Of a stretch of 6,653 bases of DNA, positions 1-6,309 are shown one piece after another. The stretch comes from an uncultured Anaerolineaceae bacterium. GTDB taxonomy: Bacteria; Chloroflexota; Anaerolineae; Anaerolineales; Anaerolineaceae. The notes below the pieces were generated by a model. It did no database searches. It worked only from the letters and a program-made list of their open reading frames with translations, and was not told where the DNA came from. The stretch lies in assembly GCA_937890875.1 (NCBI GenBank), contig CALAEB010000570.1:1-6653 (forward strand), read 5' to 3'. The position numbers and the translations under genes were made by a program. Every line of letters begins with the position of its first letter. Position 1 is the first letter of the stretch.

Positions 1-1
1 C

Positions 2-730
2 CGGCTGGGCATATTCGAACGGGACCGGGAAGATGTCGCCCGGTTTCAGAAAACGATCGAGGAAAGCCGGCGTCAGGATATCAAGCGGGTCTCCGATGTC
101 CAGAATGAAATGGCGGCTTACCGCAAACGGATTGACGAAATGCGCGGACGAGTGGACCTGACAAATGACACCCTGCGCAAAATGGAGCAGCGGATTAACG
201 AATTGACTGCCTCTGAGGCGGAGAGACGTCAGTTCGTTTCGGCTTTTCAGGAAAAGCAGAATCTGATTAACCTTGAATTTTCCAAAACCTGGAAAGAGTG
301 GAAAACCTCTTTCGATGAAATTATTCTTAAAGCCGCCAATCTGGATACCCAGCTGCAGGCGCTGGATAATACGCACCGGTCTGTAAAACGTTCGCAGGAT
401 GCGCTGGATGAAGTGACGCAGCGGTTTGACCGGCGTACGAATGAACTGATCGAAATGCAGCGCCTGATGGAAGAGAAGCTGCGTCAGGAATGGGCAACAT
501 ATAAATCGGATGACCAGAAACGCTGGACAAACTATTCGATGGGGCAGGATGAAATTCAGGCGGAATATCAAAGAAATATCCAGGCTTTGCAGAACCGGAT
601 GCAGTTGATTGAAGATTCCGCGGCGTCCGCAATGGATGACATCAGTCATCAGGATGAACTTTATGTGGCTCAATTGCAGGAGTTGTTTACCTTAGTGAGA
701 AGCTGGTTAGAGAAAATGGGAAAAGCATAA
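2..730 (+). CDS. Coiled-coil protein of unknown function (5' end outside window)
   Basis: The reading frame is open from the left edge to the TAA at 728-730, giving 242 visible residues. The ATG at 110 lies inside the same open frame and has no convincing ribosome binding site, so the true start is probably upstream of the window. The visible part is almost entirely charged and polar (Glu, Lys, Arg, Gln, Asp) with Leu/Ile/Met at heptad-like spacing, few Gly or Pro, and no hydrophobic stretch long enough for a membrane segment. This indicates a long alpha-helical coiled coil in the cytoplasm. Trp residues sit in KTWKEWKTSF, RQEWATY and KRWTNY. No catalytic motif is visible. It ends 43 bases before the ugd start, with no terminator between, so the two genes are probably co-transcribed. 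I do not recognise a named family; a structural or scaffold role is only a guess. Confidence 0.8.
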   Translation, partial: RLGIFERDREDVARFQKTIEESRRQDIKRVSDVQNEMAAYRKRIDEMRGRVDLTNDTLRKMEQRINELTASEAERRQFVSAFQEKQNLINLEFSKTWKEWKTSFDEIILKAANLDTQLQALDNTHRSVKRSQDALDEVTQRFDRRTNELIEMQRLMEEKLRQEWATYKSDDQKRWTNYSMGQDEIQAEYQRNIQALQNRMQLIEDSAASAMDDISHQDELYVAQLQELFTLVRSWLEKMGKA

Positions 731-773
731 TATCCCGTTTCCCAGATTATTGTTATGAAAGATAGGAAGGGTC

Positions 774-2017
774 ATGAGTAAAATCACTGTTATTGGGACC
801 GGATATGTCGGTTTGGTTACCGGCGCGTGTTTCGCCGATTTAGGGAATACGGTTACTTGTCTGGATATTGATTCGGAACGAATTGATGGGCTTCATAAAA
901 ATGTTATGCCGATTTATGAGCCGGGCCTGGAGGAGATCGTTGAGCGGGCATATCGTGCGAAGCGGATCGATTTTACAACCGATTATACCGCTGCGTTGAA
1001 AGAGGCCGAATATGTCTTTATTGCAGTAGGTACTCCTTCCGGTGAGAATGGTGAGGCGGACATGCGTTACGTGGAGCGGGCGGTGAGCCAAATTGCCGAC
1101 ACGATTGACCACGATTTTATCATTGTCGATAAATCGACGGTGCCGGTCGGAACCGGCGATTGGGTGGGTGACTTGATTCGCGGACGATTGAAGGATTCCT
1201 CGATCCGGTTCGGCATTGTTTCCAATCCGGAATTCCTGCGGGAAGGCAGCGCGATCAGTGATTATATGCGCCGCTTCGCTGTCCGATTTTATTCACGGAT
1301 ATCCGCACGGCGGAAATGATCAAATATGCTTCCAACGCCTTTCTGGCGACGAAAATTTCTTTCATTAATGAGATCGCGAATATCTGCGAACGGGTCGGAG
1401 CCAATGTGGTGGATGTGGCCAAGGGGATGGGGCTGGATTCAAGAATCGGGCCGAAATTCCTGAGCGCCGGTATTGGCTGGGGCGGAAGCTGTTTCCCCAA
1501 GGATGTGAAAGCGCTGGTTCATATTGCCCAACAATATGGAACGCAGCCGCAATTATTGCAGTCCGTTATCGAAATCAATCAGCTGCAGCGAAAACGGGTT
1601 GTGGACAAGTTTAAGGCGCTGTTGGGGGATCTGAAAGGGAAACGGATCGGCGTGCTGGGACTGGCTTTCAAACCGGATACGGATGATATGCGGGAGAGTC
1701 CGTCCGCGGATATTATCCGGGTCCTGCTCGGAGAAGGCGTGAGGATTACAGCTTATGATCCGGAAGCGATGGAACAGGCGCGGGAAATTTTGCCGGATGC
1801 TGTTGAAATGTGTGAAAATGCTTATCAGGTGGTTGAAGATGCGGATGCGCTTTTCCTGGCGACGGAGTGGAATGAGTTCAAACAGTTGGATTTTGAGCAG
1901 GTGAAGGCGCTGATGCGCGGAAATCTTATTCTGGATGGACGGAATATCTGGGATCCGGATGCGCTGATCAGAATGGGTTTTAAATACATTGGTGTGGGGC
2001 TGGGTCAATATAAATGA
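774..2017 (+). pseudogene. ugd: UDP-glucose 6-dehydrogenase, broken by a frame-shifting internal deletion
   Basis: The intact family oxidises UDP-glucose to UDP-glucuronate with NAD+, supplying precursors for envelope polysaccharides. The N-terminal part (774-1268, 165 codons) has the Rossmann motif GTGYVG at residues 8-13, the NAD-binding Asp in CLDID (29-33), STVPVGTGD (121-129) and NPEFLREGS (151-159) with the catalytic Glu. The rest is read in another frame from about 1268: it begins APLRCPILFTDIRTAEMIK, then has the conserved Lys and Asn of IKYASN, the nucleophilic Cys in GWGGSCFPKD (codon 1490-1492) and the UDP-binding C-terminal domain with GLAFKPDTDDMRES. The two parts total about 414 residues. 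The expected segment after ISDYM (HPDR.VIG through LY) of about 22 residues is absent. Frame 1 runs on to a TGA at 1317-1319, adding 16 unrelated residues. Start ATG 774 follows AGGAAGG at 764-770. Identity is near certain. The lesion could be real or an assembly error; as read, no full-length enzyme can be made. Confidence 0.9.
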
Positions 2018-2061
2018 GGAGTGGCGTCCTTGTTTCCAGCTTTGCCTCAATTTGCTAAATG

Positions 2062-2089
2062 TGGCTATTATGAATAGCTGTTTTGTATT
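2062..2089 (+). terminator. Possible weak intrinsic terminator after ugd
   Basis: GCTATT (2064-2069) and AATAGC (2073-2078) form a perfect 6-bp stem with a three-base loop, extendable by two G-T pairs, and are followed by TTTTGTATT. It lies 47 bases after the ugd stop. The stem is AT-rich and the U tract is interrupted, so termination would be inefficient. It may be chance. Confidence 0.3.
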
Positions 2090-2107
2090 CATTAGACATG
2101 GAAGATA

Positions 2108-2119
2108 AACGTAGAAAAT
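2108..2119 (+). repeat. Left arm of a 12-base inverted repeat flanking the VOC gene
   Basis: AACGTAGAAAAT here is the exact reverse complement of ATTTTCTACGTT at 2598-2609. The arms lie just outside the low-GC VOC gene, 478 bases apart. Similarity beyond the 12 bases is poor and needs gaps. Confidence 0.5.
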
Positions 2120-2129
2120 TTACAGTATT

Positions 2130-2135
2130 GGAGGT
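2130..2135 (+). promoter_or_regulatory. Ribosome binding site of the VOC gene
   Basis: GGAGGT is a near-ideal Shine-Dalgarno sequence with nine bases to the ATG at 2145. A nearer ATG at 2140 is in another frame and leads to a stop after six codons, so 2145 is the start. Confidence 0.8.
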
Positions 2136-2144
2136 GTTAATGTT

Positions 2145-2570
2145 ATGGGTGATGAACTGAAAATAAAAATGTACACATTAACGCTGGACTGCAAAGACCC
2201 GTATGAATTAGCAAAATTCTATGCGGCGCTGCTCCAATGGGAAATACCGTTTTATGATGAAGAATACGCATGTGTTGGCGCTCCGGGAACAAATCAGGGA
2301 GCATATCCCGGTATAATGTTTCAGAGAAACCCTGAATATAAGCCGCCTGTGTGGCCGTTGGAGCCTGAAGCTCAACAACAAATGGCGCATATCGACTTCG
2401 CCGTTAATGATTTAGAAAAAGCGGTTCAATATGCAATTCATTGTGGAGCAACAATTGCGGATGAGCAATTTTCTGATAGTTGGAGAGTTATGTTTGATCC
2501 GGCAGGGCATCCTTTTTGTTTATGTCAAATGACATCAATGTTCAAAAGTGCCCATTTTGCATTGTTATAG
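2145..2570 (+). CDS. VOC (glyoxalase/bleomycin-resistance fold) family protein
   Basis: The protein has 141 residues and the two-module VOC layout. Module one spans about residues 8-60 (YTLTLDCKDPYELAKFYAALL, then the strand region through GIMFQRNPEYKPP), and module two spans about 80-128 (MAHIDFAVNDLEKAV, then WRVMFDPAGHPFCLC). The family includes metal-dependent lyases, dioxygenases and antibiotic-binding proteins. The AHIDF and FDPAGHPFCLC signatures match the small uncharacterised glyoxalase-like group, for which no substrate can be given. His82 is a candidate metal ligand. About a dozen residues after FCLCQM look non-conserved. GC is about 42% by hand count, below the roughly 55-60% of lines sampled from ugd and the minus-strand genes. 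With its own ribosome binding site and flanking inverted repeat, this suggests separate acquisition. It has no evident link to ugd or to the convergent operon. Confidence 0.85.
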   Translation: MGDELKIKMYTLTLDCKDPYELAKFYAALLQWEIPFYDEEYACVGAPGTNQGAYPGIMFQRNPEYKPPVWPLEPEAQQQMAHIDFAVNDLEKAVQYAIHCGATIADEQFSDSWRVMFDPAGHPFCLCQMTSMFKSAHFALL

Positions 2571-2597
2571 CAAATCACGAAGCTGAATAGTATTGAT

Positions 2598-2609
2598 ATT
2601 TTCTACGTT
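2598..2609 (-). repeat. Right arm of the 12-base inverted repeat flanking the VOC gene
   Basis: ATTTTCTACGTT is the perfect reverse complement of 2108-2119. It lies 27 bases after the VOC stop codon and before the hairpin terminator. Confidence 0.5.
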
Positions 2610-2655
2610 CGCCTTAGATGCAATAGCCGTAATCGTTTGATTACCGCGCAAAGCA

Positions 2656-2685
2656 AAAACGGTGAGGAAAAATCCTCACCGTTTT
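2656..2685. terminator. Bidirectional rho-independent terminator
   Basis: The arms at 2656-2668 and 2673-2685 are perfect 13-base reverse complements (AAAACGGTGAGGA and its complement) around an AAAA loop. The GC-rich core is flanked by an A tract on the left and a T tract on the right, so the structure can act on both strands. It lies between the convergent VOC gene (85 bases away) and the end of the minus-strand operon (53 bases away), and is the natural terminator for both. Confidence 0.9.
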
Positions 2686-2738
2686 ATGTTTTGTTGTGTC
2701 ACTGCCCAATATGCCGGTGGTTTATTGTTGTATTCCTA

Positions 2739-3458
2739 CTACAGACAGCTTTGCTTGAACTCCCCGATCTTCTTTCGCAGCGCGGGCAGATCGTCATGTA
2801 ATTTCAAAATGGCGCTGCCGATAAACACGCCATCCCCACCCGCCTGTTTTATCATTTCGGCATCTTCGGGCGTGTGAACGCCGACGCCGCAATAAATCGG
2901 CCGGGTGATCCTTTGTGATCGCAGATAAGCAATGCAGTCTTTTAATTCAGGATAATCCGGATTCACCTGACCAGGCGCCGGTTTTGCCTGGAGATAAACG
3001 AACCCGTTGGACTGTAACGCGTACGCGACTTCTGTTTTGTCCAGAAGCATTTGGACGTAACAGCTTACCCGCAGCCCGCTGTCTATGATTTGGTTCTTAA
3101 TCGCATCGTTTTTCAGTCCGACCAAAATGATGTCTTCATACCCATTCTTTTTGCAGAAATCGATGAACTTCTGCGGACCGATTTCTTCAACCGTATTCTC
3201 ATAAACCAGCAGAATGAAAGCCGTATCGGGCAGCAATTCCCGTACCCGGATCATCCCGTCCATGTAGGCGTCGAAATCGTCGCAATTTTCCAGCGCTTTC
3301 GCCATGCGCGAGGAGATCAACTCGTTTTCCAGATACGGGTTCCGGCTTGGAAAATCAATTTCGATCATATCGGTTCCGGCTCCGACATATTCTTTTGCCA
3401 TCTCGATACTGGCTTCGATGGATGGATATCCGTTGGATAAGTAACAGATCAGTTTCAT
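2739..3458 (-). CDS. Divergent TrpA-like TIM-barrel protein (probable phosphosugar lyase or aldolase)
   Basis: The 239-residue protein aligns by eye along its length with the tryptophan synthase alpha chain (about 268 residues), which cleaves indole-3-glycerol phosphate by a retro-aldol reaction. Landmarks are YLSNGYPSIEAS (6-17, TrpA has T.GDPS.E.), MIEIDFPSRNP (31-41, TrpA ELG.PFSDP), CGVGVHTPED (190-199) and FIGSAILK (212-219), the last two matching the glycerol-phosphate-binding loops. Glu33 corresponds to catalytic Glu49. The position of Asp60 falls on Glu44, and the SDP and LADGP signatures are lost. Loop 6 (GVTG in TrpA) is replaced by PAPGQV. No trpB or other tryptophan gene is nearby, so a role in tryptophan synthesis is unlikely. 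The ATG at 3458 follows the upstream dehydrogenase stop by nine bases, with AAGG overlapping that stop, so translation is probably coupled. The fold assignment is firm; cleavage of a phosphorylated sugar derivative to glyceraldehyde 3-phosphate is inferred. Confidence 0.85.
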   Translation of the reverse strand: MKLICYLSNGYPSIEASIEMAKEYVGAGTDMIEIDFPSRNPYLENELISSRMAKALENCDDFDAYMDGMIRVRELLPDTAFILLVYENTVEEIGPQKFIDFCKKNGYEDIILVGLKNDAIKNQIIDSGLRVSCYVQMLLDKTEVAYALQSNGFVYLQAKPAPGQVNPDYPELKDCIAYLRSQRITRPIYCGVGVHTPEDAEMIKQAGGDGVFIGSAILKLHDDLPALRKKIGEFKQSCL

Positions 3459-3467
3459 TTGCGAGCC

Positions 3468-4616
3468 TTATTTTCCATAATAAACAAGCTTCAGTAATTC
3501 TTCAAACTGTGCTGGCTCAGGAATGATCGGATTCGTTTTTGTGCAGCCGTCATTTTTTGCCGCCAGAGCCAATTCCGGAACCAGTTTCAGATAACCTGCT
3601 TCATCTGGGATGATTTCCGAAAGATTGGCCGGGATCTTCAACGCTTCGTTTAATCCATGGATAACGGATGCCAGGTCCTCCTGCCCGAGCAGGCCGGCGA
3701 TTCCGGCATAAGCTTTCCTGGCGTAAGGTTCCGCGCTGTTAAACCGGATGATATAGGGCAGGATGACCGCATTGGCTAGTCCGTGCGCGACATGAAAATA
3801 GCCACCGATGGCATGGGCGAGTGAATGAACGATGCCCAGCGAAACATTGGTAAAGGCCATGCCTGCTGTCATGGACGCATTCATCATCAATTCTCTCGCG
3901 TCAATATTCTTTCCGTCCTTATAGGCAATTGGCAGCGTTCTTACAATATCAAGCGCTGCTTTTTCCGCAAGAATATTGCTCAGGTAGTTTGCCCGGTTTG
4001 AAACCAGCGCTTCCAGCGCATGGGTTAATGCGTCCATTCCGGTTTCCGCGGTGATATGCGGCGGCATGGTTATCGTAATTTCGGGGTCGCAAATGGCGAT
4101 ATCCGGCATCATTTCCATATTCCCGAGGCCGTGTTTCAGCCCTTTTTCGTCATCCGTGATAACAACGGAGCGGGAAACTTCGCTCGCAGTTCCGCTGGTG
4201 GAAGGAATGCAGAGGTACCGGGCTTTTTTCCGGAGTTTTGGGAATGGTTTTGCGGTGAGCAAATCATCCAGTGTGGTCAGCTCCGGGTGTTCGTAGTAGA
4301 CCCACATCGCTTTTCCGGCGTCCATGGCCGACCCGCCTCCCAGCCCGACAATCAGATCCGGCCGGAAATTTTTCATCGCTTCCGCGCCCTCCCCAACGGT
4401 TTTGAAGGAAGGATCGGGCTCGACACCGCGGAAAACGGTTGTTTCCGCGCCGTTGTCATGAAATAAACTTTCAACTTTTGCGAGCGTGCCGCTTTTTTCC
4501 ATGCTTGAGCCGCCGGTGACAATAAAAATTCTCTTTTCAGGTATGGTGCGAATATATTCCAGACAGCCGCGTCCGAACATCAGCTCGCTGCCTGCCAGTT
4601 TCATGGGTCTCATCAT
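3468..4616 (-). CDS. Iron-containing (group III) alcohol dehydrogenase, FucO-like
   Basis: From the ATG at 4616 the protein has 382 residues, the usual size for FucO-type enzymes. The N-terminal nucleotide-binding domain has GGGSAMDAGK at 93-102 and PSTSGTASEVS at 138-148. The C-terminal metal domain has GMDALTHALE with Asp195 and His199, and GIVHSLAHAIGG..HVAHG with His264 and His278. These four sit within one residue of the E. coli FucO ligands (Asp196, His200, His263, His277), so the active site looks intact. The family reduces aldehydes (lactaldehyde, glycolaldehyde and others) to alcohols with NAD(P)H, or the reverse. An in-frame ATG at 4649 would add 11 residues but lacks a ribosome binding site, whereas 4616 has AGAGAGA seven bases upstream. 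As fourth gene of the operon, just before the TrpA-like lyase, it is a good candidate for disposing of an aldehyde product; this role is inferred. Confidence 0.93.
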   Translation of the reverse strand: MMRPMKLAGSELMFGRGCLEYIRTIPEKRIFIVTGGSSMEKSGTLAKVESLFHDNGAETTVFRGVEPDPSFKTVGEGAEAMKNFRPDLIVGLGGGSAMDAGKAMWVYYEHPELTTLDDLLTAKPFPKLRKKARYLCIPSTSGTASEVSRSVVITDDEKGLKHGLGNMEMMPDIAICDPEITITMPPHITAETGMDALTHALEALVSNRANYLSNILAEKAALDIVRTLPIAYKDGKNIDARELMMNASMTAGMAFTNVSLGIVHSLAHAIGGYFHVAHGLANAVILPYIIRFNSAEPYARKAYAGIAGLLGQEDLASVIHGLNEALKIPANLSEIIPDEAGYLKLVPELALAAKNDGCTKTNPIIPEPAQFEELLKLVYYGK

Positions 4617-4623
4617 AATGAAA

Positions 4624-4630
4624 TCTCTCT
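4624..4630 (-). promoter_or_regulatory. Ribosome binding site favouring the 4616 start of the alcohol dehydrogenase
   Basis: On the minus strand AGAGAGA lies seven bases before the ATG at 4616. No comparable purine-rich site precedes the alternative ATG at 4649, which sits 17 bases after the BtpA-family stop codon. An adjacent second ATG at 4613 is also possible. Confidence 0.55.
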
Positions 4631-4666
4631 CTTTCTGTTCGTTGATCATATCGGTGACAGGAATGC

Positions 4667-5458
4667 TTAGTTTAATCCGCCCAGCAGCTCACGGGTGAGT
4701 TCATAAGAAATCGGGTTCTCGAGTTTCCCGCCCTCTTTCAGGCTGGATCCGACAATAATTCCATCCGCGATTTCCATTTGCTGTTGAATGTTGGCACTGG
4801 TCACGCCGCTGCCGGCGATGACCGGAATTTTCACCGTTTTTTTCACCCGGGAGATGGCTTCCAAAGGCGTTTCGACCCCAATTGCTGAGCCGGTTACAAT
4901 GATCCCGTCCGCTCCGCAGCTTTCCGCGTCCTTTGCCGACTGTTCCATCGGAATATCCGGGAAAACCATTTTGGTATGTTTTACCTGAATATCCGCCAAT
5001 ACCATCACTTCTTCCGCGTTAATTTGCTTCCGGTAATACATGCAGTCATGCGAGCACGGGTTAATAATTCCGTTGTAGAACACAACCGTATCGACGAACA
5101 CCGGAACACGGATAAACCCGCATCCGCACATTTTTGCAATTGCCAGCGCGGTCCGGCAATCGTTGAACGCAGCGTCGACGCCGACCGGAATTTTTACCGC
5201 ATTTTTGACCAGCGCTGTCGCGGCGCTCAGCCCGATCACCTGTTCAGGGTGAAGTTTTGCCCCGAAAGGTCCGTCTCCCATGTTTTCAACAATGATTGCG
5301 TCAACCCCGGCTTTTTCCAGCGTGACCGCATCTGAAACGGCCTGGTCCAGGATCTGCTGACAATTCTCTTTGAATCCGGGTGTTCCAATCAACGGCAGGC
5401 AATGGACCATGCCGATGACAAAGCTCCTATTAACTGCAATCGTATCTCTGATACTCAT
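4667..5458 (-). CDS. BtpA/SgcQ-family TIM-barrel protein
   Basis: The protein has 263 residues from the ATG at 5458. Family landmarks are IGMVHCLPLIGTP at 15-27, VENMGDGPFG at 57-66, DIQVKHT at 156-162, VTGSAIG at 188-194, AGSGVT at 215-220 and DGIIVGSSLKEGG at 232-244; the late glycine loops resemble a TIM-barrel phosphate site. BtpA was named for photosystem I biogenesis in cyanobacteria, and SgcQ belongs to an uncharacterised E. coli sugar operon, so the biochemical activity of the family is not settled. Nothing here suggests photosynthesis. The location between a nucleoside phosphorylase homologue and an alcohol dehydrogenase supports a carbohydrate-processing enzyme such as an isomerase, epimerase or lyase on a phosphosugar, which is inference. 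Extending to a TTG at 5503 would add 15 residues unlike the family. The stop is 17 to 50 bases before the dehydrogenase, depending on its start. Confidence 0.9.
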   Translation of the reverse strand: MSIRDTIAVNRSFVIGMVHCLPLIGTPGFKENCQQILDQAVSDAVTLEKAGVDAIIVENMGDGPFGAKLHPEQVIGLSAATALVKNAVKIPVGVDAAFNDCRTALAIAKMCGCGFIRVPVFVDTVVFYNGIINPCSHDCMYYRKQINAEEVMVLADIQVKHTKMVFPDIPMEQSAKDAESCGADGIIVTGSAIGVETPLEAISRVKKTVKIPVIAGSGVTSANIQQQMEIADGIIVGSSLKEGGKLENPISYELTRELLGGLN

Positions 5459-5463
5459 AAATT

Positions 5464-5467
5464 CCTC
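5464..5467 (-). promoter_or_regulatory. Ribosome binding site deciding the BtpA-family start
   Basis: On the minus strand AAAGAGGAATTTATG places GAGG five bases before the ATG at 5458. The upstream TTG at 5503 has no such site and lies only eight bases from the previous stop codon. Confidence 0.75.
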
Positions 5468-5510
5468 TTTCTGTCGGGTTCGGACAGCTGAACTGAAAGG
5501 CAAAGCTGTT

Positions 5511-6263
5511 TCAAGACAGTCCGTTATCGAAATTCTGTATTCCTTCTAAAACCACACGGCATAGCAAATCCTCTGCCGCGGTTCTTTCTTCCCCTTTTAA
5601 GGCGTCTTTCAGATTTTCTAAAACCGTTGTGATCGTTACAACGCAGGTGCGCACGCCCATCAAACGGCCGACGACCAGCATACAGGACGACTCCATATCC
5701 ACCCCAACGATTTTCAGACGTTTCAGCCCGGCAAAAGTCTCCGCCATGTCCCGTTCCATTTCTTTGGACAGACGCGAATTGTGCATCATGGTGTAAAAAC
5801 CGTCCATGCTGCAGCCAATGCCGTTCAGATATTCCGCTCCCATCTGCGTCACCGTCCGGTTCATGCATGTTACCAGCTCAAAATCAGCCGCTGCGGGAAA
5901 GCCTGCGGGTGCGTAAGTTGCGCTGGTACTTTCCATGCGCATGGAGGCAGTCGGAATGATAAATTTTCCCAGCATGTCATCCCGCAGCGCCATGACGGTA
6001 CCCAGCCGGACCGCGGTTTTCATGCCGGCTTCATACATTTCTTCCATCGCAATTGCCGCGGACGGCGCACCGATGCCGGTGGAACTCACAGTGACCGGCG
6101 TGCCTTTGTAGGTGCCTGTATAGGTGTTGAACTCACGGTTGAATGCAACTTTTCTGGGGCTTTCGAGATATTTGGCGAGTACTTCGACCCGCCAGGGATC
6201 GCCCGAAAAAATCACATTCTCGGCCACGGTGGACTTGTCCACATTCATGTATAAACTTGCCAT
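5511..6263 (-). CDS. Uridine phosphorylase-family nucleoside phosphorylase, altered base pocket
   Basis: The 250-residue protein aligns closely with E. coli uridine phosphorylase (253 residues), which splits nucleosides with phosphate to give a base and ribose 1-phosphate. The phosphate-binding set is complete: Gly21 and Arg25 in SGDPWRVE, Arg43 in NREF, Arg86 and Thr89 in RLGT, equivalent to Gly26, Arg30, Arg48, Arg91 and Thr94. STGIGAPSAAIAMEE (61-75) and the ribose-binding Met190-Glu191 in DMESS are also kept. The base site differs: Thr95-Gly96 become Val90-Met91, and the uracil-recognising Gln166 and Arg168 fall on Met160 and Asn162. Phe156 is kept. Catalysis by phosphorolysis is therefore likely, but uridine is probably not the substrate; a different nucleoside or nucleoside-like glycoside is inferred. 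The ATG at 6263 has AAAGGAAA upstream (6272-6279). The gene follows the PfkB kinase by 46 bases and precedes the BtpA-family gene by 52. Confidence 0.92.
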   Translation of the reverse strand: MASLYMNVDKSTVAENVIFSGDPWRVEVLAKYLESPRKVAFNREFNTYTGTYKGTPVTVSSTGIGAPSAAIAMEEMYEAGMKTAVRLGTVMALRDDMLGKFIIPTASMRMESTSATYAPAGFPAAADFELVTCMNRTVTQMGAEYLNGIGCSMDGFYTMMHNSRLSKEMERDMAETFAGLKRLKIVGVDMESSCMLVVGRLMGVRTCVVTITTVLENLKDALKGEERTAAEDLLCRVVLEGIQNFDNGLS

Positions 6264-6309
6264 TGGGTCTGTTTCCTTTGCTTTATTCTTATTATCAGCC
6301 GATTCTCTT

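Noticed and set aside
1255..1325. Programmed ribosomal frameshift joining the two ugd frames
   Set aside because: No slippery heptamer is visible near the junction, and joining the frames would still lack about 22 conserved residues, so a deletion explains the data better.
2083..2111. Sigma-70 promoter for the VOC gene (TTGTAT, 17 bases, TAAACG)
   Set aside because: The -35-like box is acceptable but the -10-like box is poor; not enough to support a promoter call.
2739..3458. Tryptophan biosynthesis operon
   Set aside because: Only a divergent TrpA-like protein is present; no trpB, trpC, trpD or other pathway gene occurs in the window, and key TrpA motifs are altered.
4617..4649. Longer alcohol dehydrogenase starting at ATG 4649
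   Set aside because: It lacks a ribosome binding site, and the shorter form matches FucO in length and in metal-ligand positions. It remains possible.
4976..5335. Open frames opposite the minus-strand operon and opposite ugd and the coiled-coil gene
   Set aside because: These lie antisense to well-recognised genes, have atypical compositions rich in His, Arg or Phe, and show no recognisable domain or ribosome binding site.
5471..5487. Hairpin (CTGTC/GACAG) between the phosphorylase and BtpA-family genes
   Set aside because: The stem is only five base pairs and has no U tract; it is too weak to call a terminator or regulatory element.
5459..5503. Longer BtpA-family protein starting at TTG 5503
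   Set aside because: The extra 15 residues do not look like the family, there is no ribosome binding site, and a good GAGG site precedes the ATG at 5458.
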